A stretch of DNA of 64,000 bases from Streptomyces sp. NBC_01446 (lineage in GTDB: Bacteria; Actinomycetota; Actinomycetes; Streptomycetales; Streptomycetaceae): NCBI RefSeq assembly GCF_026340095.1, contig NZ_JAPEPO010000001.1, forward strand, positions 6,162,001 to 6,226,000, given 5' to 3'. The notes beneath the pieces were generated by a model. That model worked only from the letters and a program-made list of their open reading frames with translations, was not told where the DNA came from and searched no databases. Positions 18,420 to 28,525 of this stretch are shown here, in pieces; position 1 is the first letter of the stretch, and each line of letters starts with the position of its first letter. The translations under genes were made by a program, and so were the position numbers.

Positions 18420-19411
18420 ACGAGAACGAGCAGGGCGAACAGGCAGCACCACAGCCGGCCCCCGATGACCGGGCAGGCCAGGCCGCGGAGACAGACGGAG
18501 CACAGGTGAGTACGGGTACGACGAGCGAGACCGCCGGGGCGTCCGATGCGGCCATCCCCGAGCTGGTGATCATCTCCGGGATGTCCGGCGCCGGGCGTTC
18601 CACGGCCGCCAAGTGTCTGGAGGACCTCGGCTGGTTCGTCGTCGACAACCTGCCGCCCGCGCTGATCCCCACGATGGTGGAGCTCGGCGCCCGCTCCCAG
18701 GGGAACGTCGCCCGGATCGCCGTCGTCGTCGACGTACGCGGCCGCCGGTTCTTCGACGACCTCCACCAGTCCCTCGCCGACCTGGAGTCCCGACAGGTCA
18801 CCCGGCGCATCGTGTTCCTGGAGTCCTCCGACGAGGCCCTGGTGCGCCGCTTCGAGTCGGTGCGCCGCCCGCACCCCCTCCAGGGCGACGGCCGCATCGT
18901 CGACGGCATCGCGGCCGAACGCGAGCTCCTGCGCGAGCTGCGCGGCGACGCCGACCTGGTCATCGACACCTCCAGCCTGAACGTGCACGAACTGCGCGCC
19001 AAGATGGACGCCCAGTTCGCCGGCGACGAGGAGCCCGAGCTGCGGGCCACGGTCATGTCGTTCGGCTTCAAGTACGGCCTGCCCGTCGACGCCGACCTGG
19101 TCGTCGACATGCGCTTCCTGCCGAACCCGCACTGGGTCCCCGAGCTGCGCCCCTTCACCGGCCTGAACGAAGAGGTGGCGAGCTACGTCTTCGGCCAGCC
19201 CGGTGCCAAGGAGTTCCTCGACCGCTACACCGAGCTGCTCCAGCTCATCGCGGCCGGATACCGCCGCGAGGGCAAGCGGTACGTGACGATCGCGGTCGGC
19301 TGCACCGGAGGCAAGCACCGCTCGGTGGCCATGTCGGAGAAGCTCGCCGCGCGCATCGCGGCCGAGGGCGTGGAGACCGTGGTCGTCCACCGGGACATGG
19401 GCCGCGAATGA
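18416..19411 (+). CDS. rapZ: RapZ/YvcJ family nucleotide-binding protein
   Basis: 331 residues. RapZ in E. coli is an adaptor that targets the sRNA GlmZ to RNase E; in Gram-positives the orthologue (YvcJ) is a nucleotide hydrolase of uncertain role. The first 45 residues are a low-complexity acidic extension. The P-loop is GMSGAGRS (55-62) with Arg61 where Walker A normally has Lys. Other family parts: LGWFVVDNLPPALI, RFFDDLHQSLADLE, and the C-terminal domain with CTGGKHRSVAMSEKLA. In the conserved actinobacterial uvrC-rapZ-yvcK-whiA string it overlaps both neighbours by four bases, so translation is coupled. Confidence 0.93.
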   Translation: MNENEQGEQAAPQPAPDDRAGQAAETDGAQVSTGTTSETAGASDAAIPELVIISGMSGAGRSTAAKCLEDLGWFVVDNLPPALIPTMVELGARSQGNVARIAVVVDVRGRRFFDDLHQSLADLESRQVTRRIVFLESSDEALVRRFESVRRPHPLQGDGRIVDGIAAERELLRELRGDADLVIDTSSLNVHELRAKMDAQFAGDEEPELRATVMSFGFKYGLPVDADLVVDMRFLPNPHWVPELRPFTGLNEEVASYVFGQPGAKEFLDRYTELLQLIAAGYRREGKRYVTIAVGCTGGKHRSVAMSEKLAARIAAEGVETVVVHRDMGRE

Positions 19412-20445
19412 CCGGTCGCACACTCCGGCTCGGCAGCAGGCTCCGCCGGGTCACTCCTCCCACGGGCCGCCGGCGCGGCGCCCAGCCCAAGGTCGTCGCC
19501 CTCGGCGGCGGCATGGGCCTGTCCGCGTCCCTGGCGGCCCTGCGGCGCATCACCGGCGATCTCACCGCCGTGGTGACCGTCGCCGACGACGGCGGCTCCA
19601 GCGGCCGGCTCCGTGACGAGCTGGGCGTCCTGCCGCCCGGCGACCTGCGCAAGGCCCTCGCGGCCCTGTGCGGCGACGACGACTGGGGCCAGACCTGGGC
19701 CCGCGTCATCCAGCACCGCTTCCAGTCCCAGGGCGACCTGCACGAGCACGCCGTCGGCAATCTGCTGATCGTCGCCCTGTGGGAGCAGCTCGGCGACCAT
19801 GTGCAGGCCCTCGACCTGGTCGGCAAGCTGCTCGGCGCGCAGGGGCGCGTCCTGCCCATGTCCGCGGTCCCGCTGGAGCTCCAGGCCCTGGTCAAGGGGC
19901 ATGACCCGGCCCGCCCCGACGACGTCGACACGGTGCGCGGCCAGGCCACGGTGGCCCTCACCCCGGGCGAGGTGCAGTCCGTGCACCTCGTGCCGCACGA
20001 CCCGCCGGCCGTCCCCGAGGCGGTCGCCGCGGTGCTCGACGCCGACTGGGTGGTGCTCGGCCCCGGCTCCTGGTTCTCCTCCGTCATCCCGCACCTGCTG
20101 GTGCCCGAGCTGCTCGACGCGCTGACGGTGACGAAGGCCCGCAGGGTCCTCTCGCTGAACCTCGCGCCGCAGCCCGGAGAAACCGAGGGGTTCTCACCGC
20201 AGCGTCATTTGGAGGTTTTGGGACGACACGCCCCTAAACTCGCCCTGGACGTGGTGCTGGCCGACGAGGCCGCCGTGCCCGATCGCGAGTCCCTGACCGA
20301 CGCCGCCAAGGAGGGCTTCGGCGCTGCGGTCGAGCTGGCGCCTGTGGCCAGGCCCGACGGGACTCCGAGGCACGATCCGGAGCTGTTGGCCGCCGCGTAC
20401 GACCGTATTTTTCGGATGCATGGAAGGATCGGCCCATGGCGATGA
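19408..20445 (+). CDS. yvcK: YvcK/CofD family protein (gluconeogenesis factor-like)
   Basis: 345 residues of the CofD/YvcK fold. N-terminal VVALGGGMGLSASLAALRRI (about 29-48) is the UDP-sugar/nucleotide-binding loop, followed by VTVADDGGSSGRLRDELG (about 57-74). Others: HAVGNLLIVALWEQ, LGPGSWFSSVIPHLL, and a C-terminal LAADEA-like segment (VVLADEAAVPD). In Bacillus and mycobacteria YvcK (CuvA) binds UDP-GlcNAc and influences cell-wall metabolism and growth on gluconeogenic carbon. ATGA overlap with rapZ, and its end overlaps whiA by ten bases. Confidence 0.93.
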   Translation: MTGRTLRLGSRLRRVTPPTGRRRGAQPKVVALGGGMGLSASLAALRRITGDLTAVVTVADDGGSSGRLRDELGVLPPGDLRKALAALCGDDDWGQTWARVIQHRFQSQGDLHEHAVGNLLIVALWEQLGDHVQALDLVGKLLGAQGRVLPMSAVPLELQALVKGHDPARPDDVDTVRGQATVALTPGEVQSVHLVPHDPPAVPEAVAAVLDADWVVLGPGSWFSSVIPHLLVPELLDALTVTKARRVLSLNLAPQPGETEGFSPQRHLEVLGRHAPKLALDVVLADEAAVPDRESLTDAAKEGFGAAVELAPVARPDGTPRHDPELLAAAYDRIFRMHGRIGPWR

Positions 20446-21425
20446 CGGCAGCGGTGAAGGATGAGATCTCCCGGCTTCCCGTCACCCGGACCTGCTGCAG
20501 AAAGGCAGAGGTCTCGGCCATCCTGCGCTTCGCGGGCGGGCTCCACCTGGTGAGCGGCCGCATCGTGATCGAGGCGGAGCTGGACACCGCGATGGCGGCG
20601 CGACGGCTGAAGCGGGACATCCTCGAGATCTTCGGGCACAGCTCGGAACTGATCGTGATGGCGCCCGGCGGGCTGCGCCGGGGCTCGCGCTTCGTCGTAC
20701 GGGTCGTGGCCGGCGGTGACCAGCTGGCCCGCCAGACCGGTCTTGTCGACGGCCGCGGCCGCCCGATCCGGGGTCTCCCGCCGCAGGTGGTCTCGGGGGC
20801 CACCTGCGATGCCGAGGCCGCCTGGCGCGGGGCGTTCCTGGCGCACGGCTCGCTCACCGAGCCCGGCCGCTCCTCCTCCCTGGAGGTGACCTGCCCCGGC
20901 CCGGAGGCCGCGCTCGCCCTGGTCGGCGCCGCACGCCGGCTCCAGATCGCGGGCAAGGCCCGTGAGGTACGCGGGGTGGACCGGGTCGTCGTACGGGACG
21001 GGGACGCCATCGGCGCCCTGCTCACCCGTATGGGGGCGCACGAGTCGGTGCTCGCCTGGGAGGAGCGGCGGATGCGGCGCGAGGTCCGCGCCACCGCCAA
21101 CCGCCTGGCCAACTTCGACGACGCGAACCTGCGCCGCTCGGCGCGCGCCGCCGTCGCCGCCGGGGCCCGCGTGCAGCGCGCCCTGGAGATCCTCGCCGAC
21201 GAGGTGCCGGAGCACCTCGCGGCCGCCGGGCGGCTGCGCATGGAGCACAAGCAGGCCTCCCTGGAGGAGCTGGGCGCGCTCGCCGACCCGCCGCTGACGA
21301 AGGACGCCGTCGCGGGCCGCATCCGCCGGCTGCTCGCGATGGCCGACAAGCGGGCCCAGGACATGGGCATCCCGGGCACGGAGTCGAACATCACCGAGGA
21401 GATGGCCGACAATCTGGCCGGCTGA
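20436..21425 (+). CDS. whiA: Sporulation regulator WhiA
   Basis: 329 residues. In Streptomyces WhiA works with WhiB to switch aerial hyphae into sporulation septation (ftsZ, whiG). The N-terminal two-thirds is a degenerate LAGLIDADG homing-endonuclease fold (LRFAGGLHLV, AWRGAFLAHGSLT). The C-terminal domain is a helix-turn-helix (ASLEELGALADPPLTKDAVA, about 277-296). Overlaps the end of yvcK by ten bases; a strong hairpin follows the stop. Last gene of the uvrC-rapZ-yvcK-whiA unit. Confidence 0.97.
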   Translation: MAMTAAVKDEISRLPVTRTCCRKAEVSAILRFAGGLHLVSGRIVIEAELDTAMAARRLKRDILEIFGHSSELIVMAPGGLRRGSRFVVRVVAGGDQLARQTGLVDGRGRPIRGLPPQVVSGATCDAEAAWRGAFLAHGSLTEPGRSSSLEVTCPGPEAALALVGAARRLQIAGKAREVRGVDRVVVRDGDAIGALLTRMGAHESVLAWEERRMRREVRATANRLANFDDANLRRSARAAVAAGARVQRALEILADEVPEHLAAAGRLRMEHKQASLEELGALADPPLTKDAVAGRIRRLLAMADKRAQDMGIPGTESNITEEMADNLAG

Positions 21426-21444
21426 CCCCGGAGCGGAATGACTC

Positions 21445-21485
21445 ACGCCGGTGCCGGTGCCCTGCCGGGGCACGGGCACCGGCGT
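21445..21485 (+). terminator. Terminator after whiA
   Basis: A 17-bp stem with one mismatch (21445-21461 with 21469-21485), seven-base loop, followed by TTTCG. Confidence 0.85.
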
Positions 21486-21539
21486 TTTCGCTGCGCATGG
21501 GGACCACCCGGGGTCTGAAGGGACCCCTTTGACGCGCCC

Positions 21540-21563
21540 TTGACTTGACCATGAACTGTCATG
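21540..21563 (+). promoter_or_regulatory. Candidate promoter/operator of the M14 peptidase gene
   Basis: TTGACT (21540-21545) followed by the palindrome CATGA-ACTG-TCATG (21550-21563), directly upstream of the 19-bp tandem repeats. A -35 box with a regulator site is a plausible reading. Confidence 0.35.
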
Positions 21564-21580
21564 AGTCTGGCGTCTGTTCG

Positions 21581-21656
21581 CTTCTGCGGTACACCGCGAC
21601 TTCTGCGGGACACCACAGCTTCTGCGGTACTCACCTGCTTCTGCGGTACACAACTG
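21581..21656 (+). repeat. Four 19-bp tandem repeats before the M14 peptidase gene
   Basis: Copies at 21581-21599, 21600-21618, 21619-21637 and 21638-21656 share CTTCTGCGG(T/G)AC and vary at the end. The array stops 12 bases before the start codon, touching the ribosome binding site. The period is not divisible by three, so it is not coding. Could be an operator array or a structured leader. Confidence 0.85.
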
Positions 21657-21668
21657 CAAGGGGGGCTC

Positions 21669-24629
21669 ATGAGACGAAGAGCGAGATCGATCCTCGCCAC
21701 CACGGCACTCATTCTGGGCGGACTGGGAGGCGCGGGACTGACGCCCGTCGCCCAGGCGCAGAGCGGCGGTGCACCCCGGTCGGACGCCGATCCGGTCAAG
21801 GTGTTCCGTGCCGAGGTCACGAAGGAGCAGGTACCCCTGCTCCTCGCGGCCGGGCAGGACGGGCACGAACTCGGGGAACAGGCCCCCGAGAAGGGGAAGG
21901 CCGAGGTCGAGGTCTACCTCACCGACAAGCAGGCGAAGCAGCTGGAGAAGAAGGGCGTCGAACTCACCGAGCACACGCTCTCCGCCAAGGCGCGCGCCCG
22001 TGTGGCGGCCGCGGGCGACGGCGTGTTCCGCCCCTACAGCGGCAAGGGCAATCTCCAGGAGGAGATCGTCCGGACGGGCCAGGCCCACCCCGGCCTCACC
22101 AAGGTCGTCTCCATCGGCAAGACGGTCCAGGGCAAGGACATCCTCGCGGTCAAGCTCACCAAGGGCGCCCGTACGACCAGGGACGGCTCGAAGCCGTCCG
22201 TGCTCTACATGTCCAACCAGCACGCCCGCGAGTGGATCACCCCCGAGATGACCCGCCGCCTGATGCACTACTACTTGGACAACTACTCCAAGGACAAGCG
22301 CATCAAGAAGATCGTCGACTCCACGGAGATGTGGTTCGTCCTGTCGGCGAACCCCGACGGGTACGACTGGACGTTCAACCCCGACGGCGACCGCCAGTGG
22401 CGCAAGAACATGCGGGACGTGAACGGCGACGGCGCGATCACCACGGGCGACGGCGTCGACCTCAACCGCAACTTCGCCTACAAGTGGGGATACGACGACG
22501 AGGGTTCGTCCCCGAGCCCCGCCAGTGAGACCTACCGCGGCGCGAGCCCCGGCTCCGAGCCCGAGACGAAGGCCCTCGACGCCTTCGAGAAGCGCATCGG
22601 CTTCCGGTACGCCATCAACTACCACTCCGCGGCCGAGCTGCTGCTCTACGGAGTGGGCTGGCAGGTGGCCACGCCGACGCCGGACGACGTGCTCTACAAG
22701 GCGCTCGCCGGGACCCCCGAGAACTCCGCGATCCCCGGCTACCACCCGCAGGTCTCCTCCGAGCTGTACACCACCAACGGCGAGGCGGACGGGCACGCGG
22801 GCAACGTCAACGGCACCGGGATGTTCACGCCGGAGATGAGCGAGTGCCAGACCGCGTCGGCCGTGGACCCGGACGACCAGTGGCGCCCCGAGGACTGCGA
22901 GTCGGTCTTCACCTTCCCGGACGACGAGAAGCTGATCCAGCAGGAGTTCGCCAAGAACATTCCGTTCGCGCTCTCCGTGGCCGAGACCGCGGCGCACCCG
23001 GATCAGCCGTCCTCCTCGGTCGGCCTCGACGCCCCCGACTTCACCCCTGCCGCCTTCAGCACCTCGTACGCGCGCGGCGCCGATCAGGAGGTCTCGGTGA
23101 CCGCCCGCAAGTCGGTGCGCGACAAGGAGCTCAACTACCGCGTGGACGGCGGCCGTACGCACGACGAGGACCTGCACGCCTGGAAGGGCGGCGAGACCTA
23201 CGGCGGCGACGACAACCTCCACTTCGACGCGTACCGCGCGAGGATCGAGGGCGCGGACCCGGGCGACAAGGTCGAGGTCTGGTTCACCGGACGCGGCAAG
23301 TCCGGGAAGCGCACCTCCAGCGAGCACTTCACGTACACCGTGGCCGAGCGGCCCAGGGCCGACACCCTCGTCGTCGCCGAGAACGACGCCGCAGGCCAGC
23401 AGGCCAAGGCCTACGTGGACGCGCTGAAGGCGAACGGCCGAACCCCGCTCGTGTGGAACGTCGCCACCCAGGGCGCCCCGGACGCACTCGCGGTACTCGA
23501 CCACTTCAGGACCGTCGTCCACTACACGGGCGCCGACCGCCCCGGCCTCACCACCCAACTCGCCCTGCGCGACTACCTCAACGAGGGCGGCAAGCTGATC
23601 GAGGCCGGTGAGCAGGCGGGCGGCTCCGTCGCCATCGGCGACACGACCACGAACGACTTCAGTCAGTACTACCTGGGCGCGTACTCACGTACGTCGACGC
23701 CCGGCGCCACGAAGTTCGCCGGATCCGGCGTGCTCACCGGCGCGGCCGCGGGCCTCGGCGACGCTCCCGGCAACCCGCTGAACATCGCCGCGACCTACCA
23801 GGCCACCTCCGACGTGCTGTCCAAGGCCGACTACCCGCAATTCACGAGCGCGGGCGCCGGTGAGTACGCGGGCACCCCCAACCCGTACAGCCCGTTCGAG
23901 GGCAGCTCCATGGCCGCCGCCGTGCACACGGACGACGGCTGGAAGCGCCTGACCCGCACCATCGACCTCACCGGGGTCTCCGCCGCCGACAAGCCGTCCC
24001 TGAAGTTCCAGCTCCTGTGGGACACCGAGCCCGGATACGACCACGCGGTGCTGGAGACGCACACGGCGGGCGCCGAGGACTGGACGACGCTGCCCGAGGC
24101 CGGCGGCGCCACCACGAAGGCCGTCCCCGCCGAGTGCGAGGCCGGATTCCTGATCAAGGAGCACCCGGCGCTCAAGCGCTATCTGACGCCCGGCAGCGCG
24201 GGCTGCACGGCCACCGGCACCTCCGGCTCCTGGAACAGCTTCACGGGCGCCTCGGACGGCTGGAAGCCGGTCACCTTCGACCTGAGCGCCTACGCGGGCA
24301 AGACGGTCGAGGTCTCGCTCAGCTACATCACCGACCCCGGCAGCGGCGGCCACGGCGTCCTCGCCGACAACGCGTCCGTCGTCATCGGCGGCGCCGCGAA
24401 GGAGACCGAGGGCTTCGAGTCGTCGTTCGGTGCCTGGACGGTCGCGGGCCCGCCCGCGGGCAGCCCCGTCGTCACCAAGAACTGGGCCCGTGCGGGTGAA
24501 CTGTTCAAGACATACGGAGCCGTCAGCACCAAGGACACCGTGCTCCTCGGATTCGGTCTCGAACACGTCGCCACGGCGGCCGAGCGGAGCGTGCTCGTGG
24601 GGAAGGCGCTGGCCTCCCTGAAGAGCTGA
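21669..24629 (+). CDS. Secreted M14 family zinc carboxypeptidase, multidomain
   Basis: 986 residues. Signal peptide 1-30 (MRRRARSILATTALILGG ... VAQAQS). A propeptide-like region runs to about 120. The M14 domain (about 125-440) has zinc ligands in NQHAREW (His and Glu), the substrate Arg/Asn pair in DLNRNFAYKWG, the third ligand His in NYHSAAELLLYG, and the catalytic Glu in FTPEMSE. A long C-terminal half (about 480-980) contains beta-rich modules resembling those of immune-inhibitor-A-like proteins (GWKRLTRTIDLTGV, FDLSAYAGKTVEVSLSYITD, ETEGFESSFGAWTV). Cuts C-terminal residues from extracellular peptides. AAGGGGGG precedes the ATG. Confidence 0.9.
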   Translation: MRRRARSILATTALILGGLGGAGLTPVAQAQSGGAPRSDADPVKVFRAEVTKEQVPLLLAAGQDGHELGEQAPEKGKAEVEVYLTDKQAKQLEKKGVELTEHTLSAKARARVAAAGDGVFRPYSGKGNLQEEIVRTGQAHPGLTKVVSIGKTVQGKDILAVKLTKGARTTRDGSKPSVLYMSNQHAREWITPEMTRRLMHYYLDNYSKDKRIKKIVDSTEMWFVLSANPDGYDWTFNPDGDRQWRKNMRDVNGDGAITTGDGVDLNRNFAYKWGYDDEGSSPSPASETYRGASPGSEPETKALDAFEKRIGFRYAINYHSAAELLLYGVGWQVATPTPDDVLYKALAGTPENSAIPGYHPQVSSELYTTNGEADGHAGNVNGTGMFTPEMSECQTASAVDPDDQWRPEDCESVFTFPDDEKLIQQEFAKNIPFALSVAETAAHPDQPSSSVGLDAPDFTPAAFSTSYARGADQEVSVTARKSVRDKELNYRVDGGRTHDEDLHAWKGGETYGGDDNLHFDAYRARIEGADPGDKVEVWFTGRGKSGKRTSSEHFTYTVAERPRADTLVVAENDAAGQQAKAYVDALKANGRTPLVWNVATQGAPDALAVLDHFRTVVHYTGADRPGLTTQLALRDYLNEGGKLIEAGEQAGGSVAIGDTTTNDFSQYYLGAYSRTSTPGATKFAGSGVLTGAAAGLGDAPGNPLNIAATYQATSDVLSKADYPQFTSAGAGEYAGTPNPYSPFEGSSMAAAVHTDDGWKRLTRTIDLTGVSAADKPSLKFQLLWDTEPGYDHAVLETHTAGAEDWTTLPEAGGATTKAVPAECEAGFLIKEHPALKRYLTPGSAGCTATGTSGSWNSFTGASDGWKPVTFDLSAYAGKTVEVSLSYITDPGSGGHGVLADNASVVIGGAAKETEGFESSFGAWTVAGPPAGSPVVTKNWARAGELFKTYGAVSTKDTVLLGFGLEHVATAAERSVLVGKALASLKS

Positions 24630-24660
24630 AAACCACCAAGCCGAAAACCGGACAAAACGG

Positions 24661-24697
24661 CCCGCTCACTTTTCGCGAAAAGCGCCAGATGAGCGGG
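24661..24697 (+). terminator. Nested hairpin after the M14 peptidase gene
   Basis: CCCGCTCA (24661-24668) pairs with TGAGCGGG (24690-24697), enclosing the perfect 14-bp palindrome CTTTTCGCGAAAAG (24669-24682). Likely terminator, though the inner palindrome could also be a protein site. Confidence 0.7.
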
Positions 24698-24823
24698 AAT
24701 CCCGGCGGTCCGTGCCCCTACTGGGCGGTACGGGCCGCCGGGCCGCACAAGGGTCCACTCAATGTCACTCGGAGGGCTTCGGAGAGGTAGGGTCGGAGGC
24801 GGTCGGGGACATCCCATACAACT

Positions 24824-24844
24824 CGCCGGCGTCTAAAACCGGCG
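24824..24844 (+). promoter_or_regulatory. Hairpin in the gap leader
   Basis: CGCCGG-CGTCTAAAA-CCGGCG lies 22 bases before the gap start codon, just upstream of its GAGGAG. Could protect the 5' end or tune translation. Confidence 0.4.
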
Positions 24845-24865
24845 TACCAACGAGGAGATCGGTTC

Positions 24866-25876
<1,011 letters not shown>

Positions 25877-25903
25877 ATCCAGAGCCGGCATCTCGATGTG
25901 AGC

Positions 25904-25945
25904 ACAGGGTCCGGACCGCGCAACGCCGCGCCGTCCGGGCCCTGT
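25904..25945 (+). terminator. Hairpin between gap and pgk
   Basis: ACAGGGTCCGGACCG (25904-25918) with CGTCCGGGCCCTGT (25932-25945), one T-G wobble or mismatch. No long T run; a partial terminator or processing site that would let gap be expressed more than pgk-tpiA. Confidence 0.6.
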
Positions 25946-25983
25946 TGTGCGTCAGCCCACCCAAGAAGTCCAGGAGTCCAGCC

Positions 25984-27195
25984 ATGAAGACGATCGACGA
26001 ACTTCTCGCCGAAGGGGTCGAGGGCAAGCGGGTCTTCGTCCGCGCCGACCTCAACGTGCCTCTCGCCGACGGCAAGATCACCGACGACGGCCGCATCCGC
26101 GCCGTCCTGCCCACCGTCAAGGCCCTGGCCGACGGGGGCGCCAAGGTGATCGTCGCCTCCCACCTGGGCCGCCCCAAGGGAGCCCCGGACCCGGCGTTCT
26201 CGCTGCTGCCGGCCGCCGAGCGCCTCGCCGAGCTCCTCGGCAAGCCGGTCGCGTTCGCCCAGGACACCGTCGGCCCCGCCGCCCACGACGCGGTGGACGG
26301 TCTGGAGCCCGGCCAGGTCGCCGTCATCGAGAACCTCCGCTTCAACGCCGGTGAGACGTCGAAGGACGACACCGAGCGCGGTGAGTTCGCCGACCGGCTG
26401 GCCGCCCTGGCCGATGTCTACGTGGGCGACGGCTTCGGCGCGGTGCACCGCAAGCACGCCTCCGTGTACGACCTGCCGGCCCGCCTGCCGCACTACGCCG
26501 GCTACCTCATCGCCACCGAGGTCGGCGTCCTGAAGAAGCTCACCGACGAGGTCAAGCGGCCGTACGTCGTCGCGCTCGGCGGGGCCAAGGTCTCCGACAA
26601 GCTCGCCGTCATCGACCAGCTGCTCGGCAAGGCCGACCGCCTGCTCATCGGCGGCGGCATGGCCTACACCTTCCTCAAGGCCCAGGGCCACGAGGTCGGT
26701 ATCTCCCTCCTCCAGGAGGACCAGATCCCGGCCGTCAAGGAGTACATCAAGCGCGCCGAGGACAACGGCGTCGAGCTGGTGCTCCCCGTGGACGTCCTGG
26801 TCTCGCCGGACTTCCCCGACCTCAAGACCAAGGCCCCGGCCAACCCCACCACTGTCGCCGCGGACGCCATCCCGGCCGACCAGGAGGGTCTCGACATCGG
26901 TCCGGAGACCCGCAAGCTGTACGCATCGAAGCTCGCCGACGCAGGGACCGTCTTCTGGAACGGCCCGATGGGCGTCTTCGAGCACCCCGACTACGCCGAG
27001 GGCACCAAGGCGGTCGCCCAGGCGCTCCTCGACTCCCCGGCCTTCACGGTCGTCGGCGGTGGCGACTCCGCCGCGGCCGTCCGGCTCCTTGGCTTCGACG
27101 AGAATGCATTCGGCCACATCTCGACCGGCGGCGGCGCCTCCCTCGAATACCTTGAGGGCAAGACGCTCCCCGGCCTTGCCGCACTGGAGGACTGA
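25984..27195 (+). CDS. pgk: Phosphoglycerate kinase
   Basis: Transfers phosphate from 1,3-bisphosphoglycerate to ADP. 403 residues. N-domain: RVFVRADLNVPLADGKITDD (residues 15-34) and the basic patch HLGRPKG; C-domain nucleotide site: GGAKVSDKL, GGGMAYTFLKA and the glycine-rich VVGGGDSAAAVR. The ATG at 25984 is preceded by AGGAG seven bases upstream. Only five bases separate its stop from tpiA. Confidence 0.98.
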   Translation: MKTIDELLAEGVEGKRVFVRADLNVPLADGKITDDGRIRAVLPTVKALADGGAKVIVASHLGRPKGAPDPAFSLLPAAERLAELLGKPVAFAQDTVGPAAHDAVDGLEPGQVAVIENLRFNAGETSKDDTERGEFADRLAALADVYVGDGFGAVHRKHASVYDLPARLPHYAGYLIATEVGVLKKLTDEVKRPYVVALGGAKVSDKLAVIDQLLGKADRLLIGGGMAYTFLKAQGHEVGISLLQEDQIPAVKEYIKRAEDNGVELVLPVDVLVSPDFPDLKTKAPANPTTVAADAIPADQEGLDIGPETRKLYASKLADAGTVFWNGPMGVFEHPDYAEGTKAVAQALLDSPAFTVVGGGDSAAAVRLLGFDENAFGHISTGGGASLEYLEGKTLPGLAALED

Positions 27196-27200
27196 CCTCA

Positions 27201-27977
27201 ATGACCACCCGCACGCCGCTGATGGCGGGCAACTGGAAGATGAACCTCAACCACCTCGAGGCCATCGCCCACGTCCAGAAGCTCGCCTTCGCGCTGGCCG
27301 ACAAGGACTACGACGCCGTCGAGGTCGCGGTCCTGCCGCCCTTCACCGACCTGCGCTCCGTACAGACCCTGGTCGACGGCGACAAGCTCAAGATCAAGTA
27401 CGGCGCCCAGGACATCTCGGCCCACGACTCCGGTGCCTACACCGGTGAGATCTCGGGCCCGATGCTCGCCAAGCTCAAGTGCACGTACGTGGCGGTCGGC
27501 CACTCCGAGCGCCGGCAGTACCACGACGAGACCGACGAGGTCTGCAACGCCAAGGTGAAGGCCGCCTTCAGGCACGGCCTGACCCCGATCCTGTGCGTCG
27601 GCGAGGAGCTTCACGTCCGCGAGGCGGGCGACCACGTCGGGCACACGCTGTCGCAGGTCGAGGGCGGTCTCAAGGACATCCCGGCCGAGCAGGCCGAGAC
27701 CGTCGTGATCGCGTACGAGCCGGTCTGGGCGATCGGCACCGGCAAGGTCTGCGGCGCCGACGACGCCCAGGAGGTCTGCGGGGCGATCCGCGGCAAGCTC
27801 GCCGAGCTGTACTCCCAGGAGCTGGCCGACAAGGTCCGCATCCAGTACGGCGGCTCGGTGAAGTCCGGGAACGTCGCGGAGATCATGTCGAAGCCCGACG
27901 TCGACGGTGCCCTCGTCGGCGGCGCGGCGCTCGACGCCGAGGAGTTCGTCAAGATCATCCGGTTCCGCGACCAGTGA
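27201..27977 (+). CDS. tpiA: Triosephosphate isomerase
   Basis: Interconverts dihydroxyacetone phosphate and glyceraldehyde-3-phosphate. 258 residues. Catalytic Lys in AGNWKMNLN (9-17), electrophilic His in VAVGHSERR, catalytic base Glu in IAYEPVWAIGTG, and phosphate-binding loops IQYGGSV and GALVGGAAL. Its GGAGG lies inside the last codons of pgk, so the two are translationally close. Confidence 0.98.
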   Translation: MTTRTPLMAGNWKMNLNHLEAIAHVQKLAFALADKDYDAVEVAVLPPFTDLRSVQTLVDGDKLKIKYGAQDISAHDSGAYTGEISGPMLAKLKCTYVAVGHSERRQYHDETDEVCNAKVKAAFRHGLTPILCVGEELHVREAGDHVGHTLSQVEGGLKDIPAEQAETVVIAYEPVWAIGTGKVCGADDAQEVCGAIRGKLAELYSQELADKVRIQYGGSVKSGNVAEIMSKPDVDGALVGGAALDAEEFVKIIRFRDQ

Positions 27978-28075
27978 GCCGCGGGGGCGCGTCGGCGTCT
28001 CGACACCGACACAGAGCGCCCCGGAGACGAACGAACAGGCCGTGAGTATGCGGTAGCGGCGTTACGTCGTACCCT

Positions 28076-28111
28076 TGCGGGGGCCGGGTGGCTTTCCACC
28101 GGGCCCCCGCA
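28076..28111 (+). terminator. Terminator after tpiA
   Basis: A 16-bp stem with a central mismatch: 28076-28091 (TGCGGGGGCCGGGTGG) with 28096-28111. Ends the glycolytic block. Confidence 0.8.
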
Positions 28112-28192
28112 GCACGTATAAGTCGCAGTACGGATACATCGCAGTACGTATCAGTTCAGTCCGAGAGAATTGCCAGGAAGTAGGGACCAGCC

Positions 28193-28429
28193 GTGGTTAT
28201 GGGGTTCTCGATCGCCCTGATCGTCTTCAGCCTGCTGCTGATGCTCCTTGTGCTGATGCACAAGGGAAAGGGTGGCGGTCTCTCCGACATGTTCGGTGGC
28301 GGCATGCAGTCGTCCGTCGGCGGCTCGTCGGTCGCCGAGCGCAACCTGGACCGCATCACCATCGTGCTCGGTCTGCTGTGGTTCGCGTGCATTGTCGTGC
28401 TCGGCCTGCTCATGAAGGTCAACAACTGA
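28193..28429 (+). CDS. secG: Preprotein translocase subunit SecG
   Basis: 78 residues with two membrane helices (about 3-22 and 54-75) joined by the conserved cytoplasmic Gly-rich loop (HKGKGGGLSDMFGGGMQSS). Accessory subunit of the SecYEG channel. GTG at 28193 has AGGGA about seven bases upstream; the ATG two codons later is possible. Gap-pgk-tpiA-secG order is widespread in actinobacteria. Confidence 0.95.
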   Translation: MVMGFSIALIVFSLLLMLLVLMHKGKGGGLSDMFGGGMQSSVGGSSVAERNLDRITIVLGLLWFACIVVLGLLMKVNN

Positions 28430-28460
28430 CGCCGTCACACCTGCACATCGCGCACATAAG

Positions 28461-28505
28461 GCCCCATGTTCGGTACGCGCCCTCCGGCGCGGCCTATCAT
28501 GGGGC
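28461..28505 (+). terminator. Terminator-like hairpin after secG
   Basis: GCCCCATG (28461-28468) pairs with CATGGGGC (28498-28505), enclosing a smaller GCGCC/GGCGC stem. No T run. Confidence 0.55.
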
Positions 28506-28525
28506 TTGCGTCTAGGGGCGGGGAT

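Noticed and set aside
21581..21656. CRISPR array
   Set aside because: Repeats are directly adjacent without spacers and no cas genes are present.
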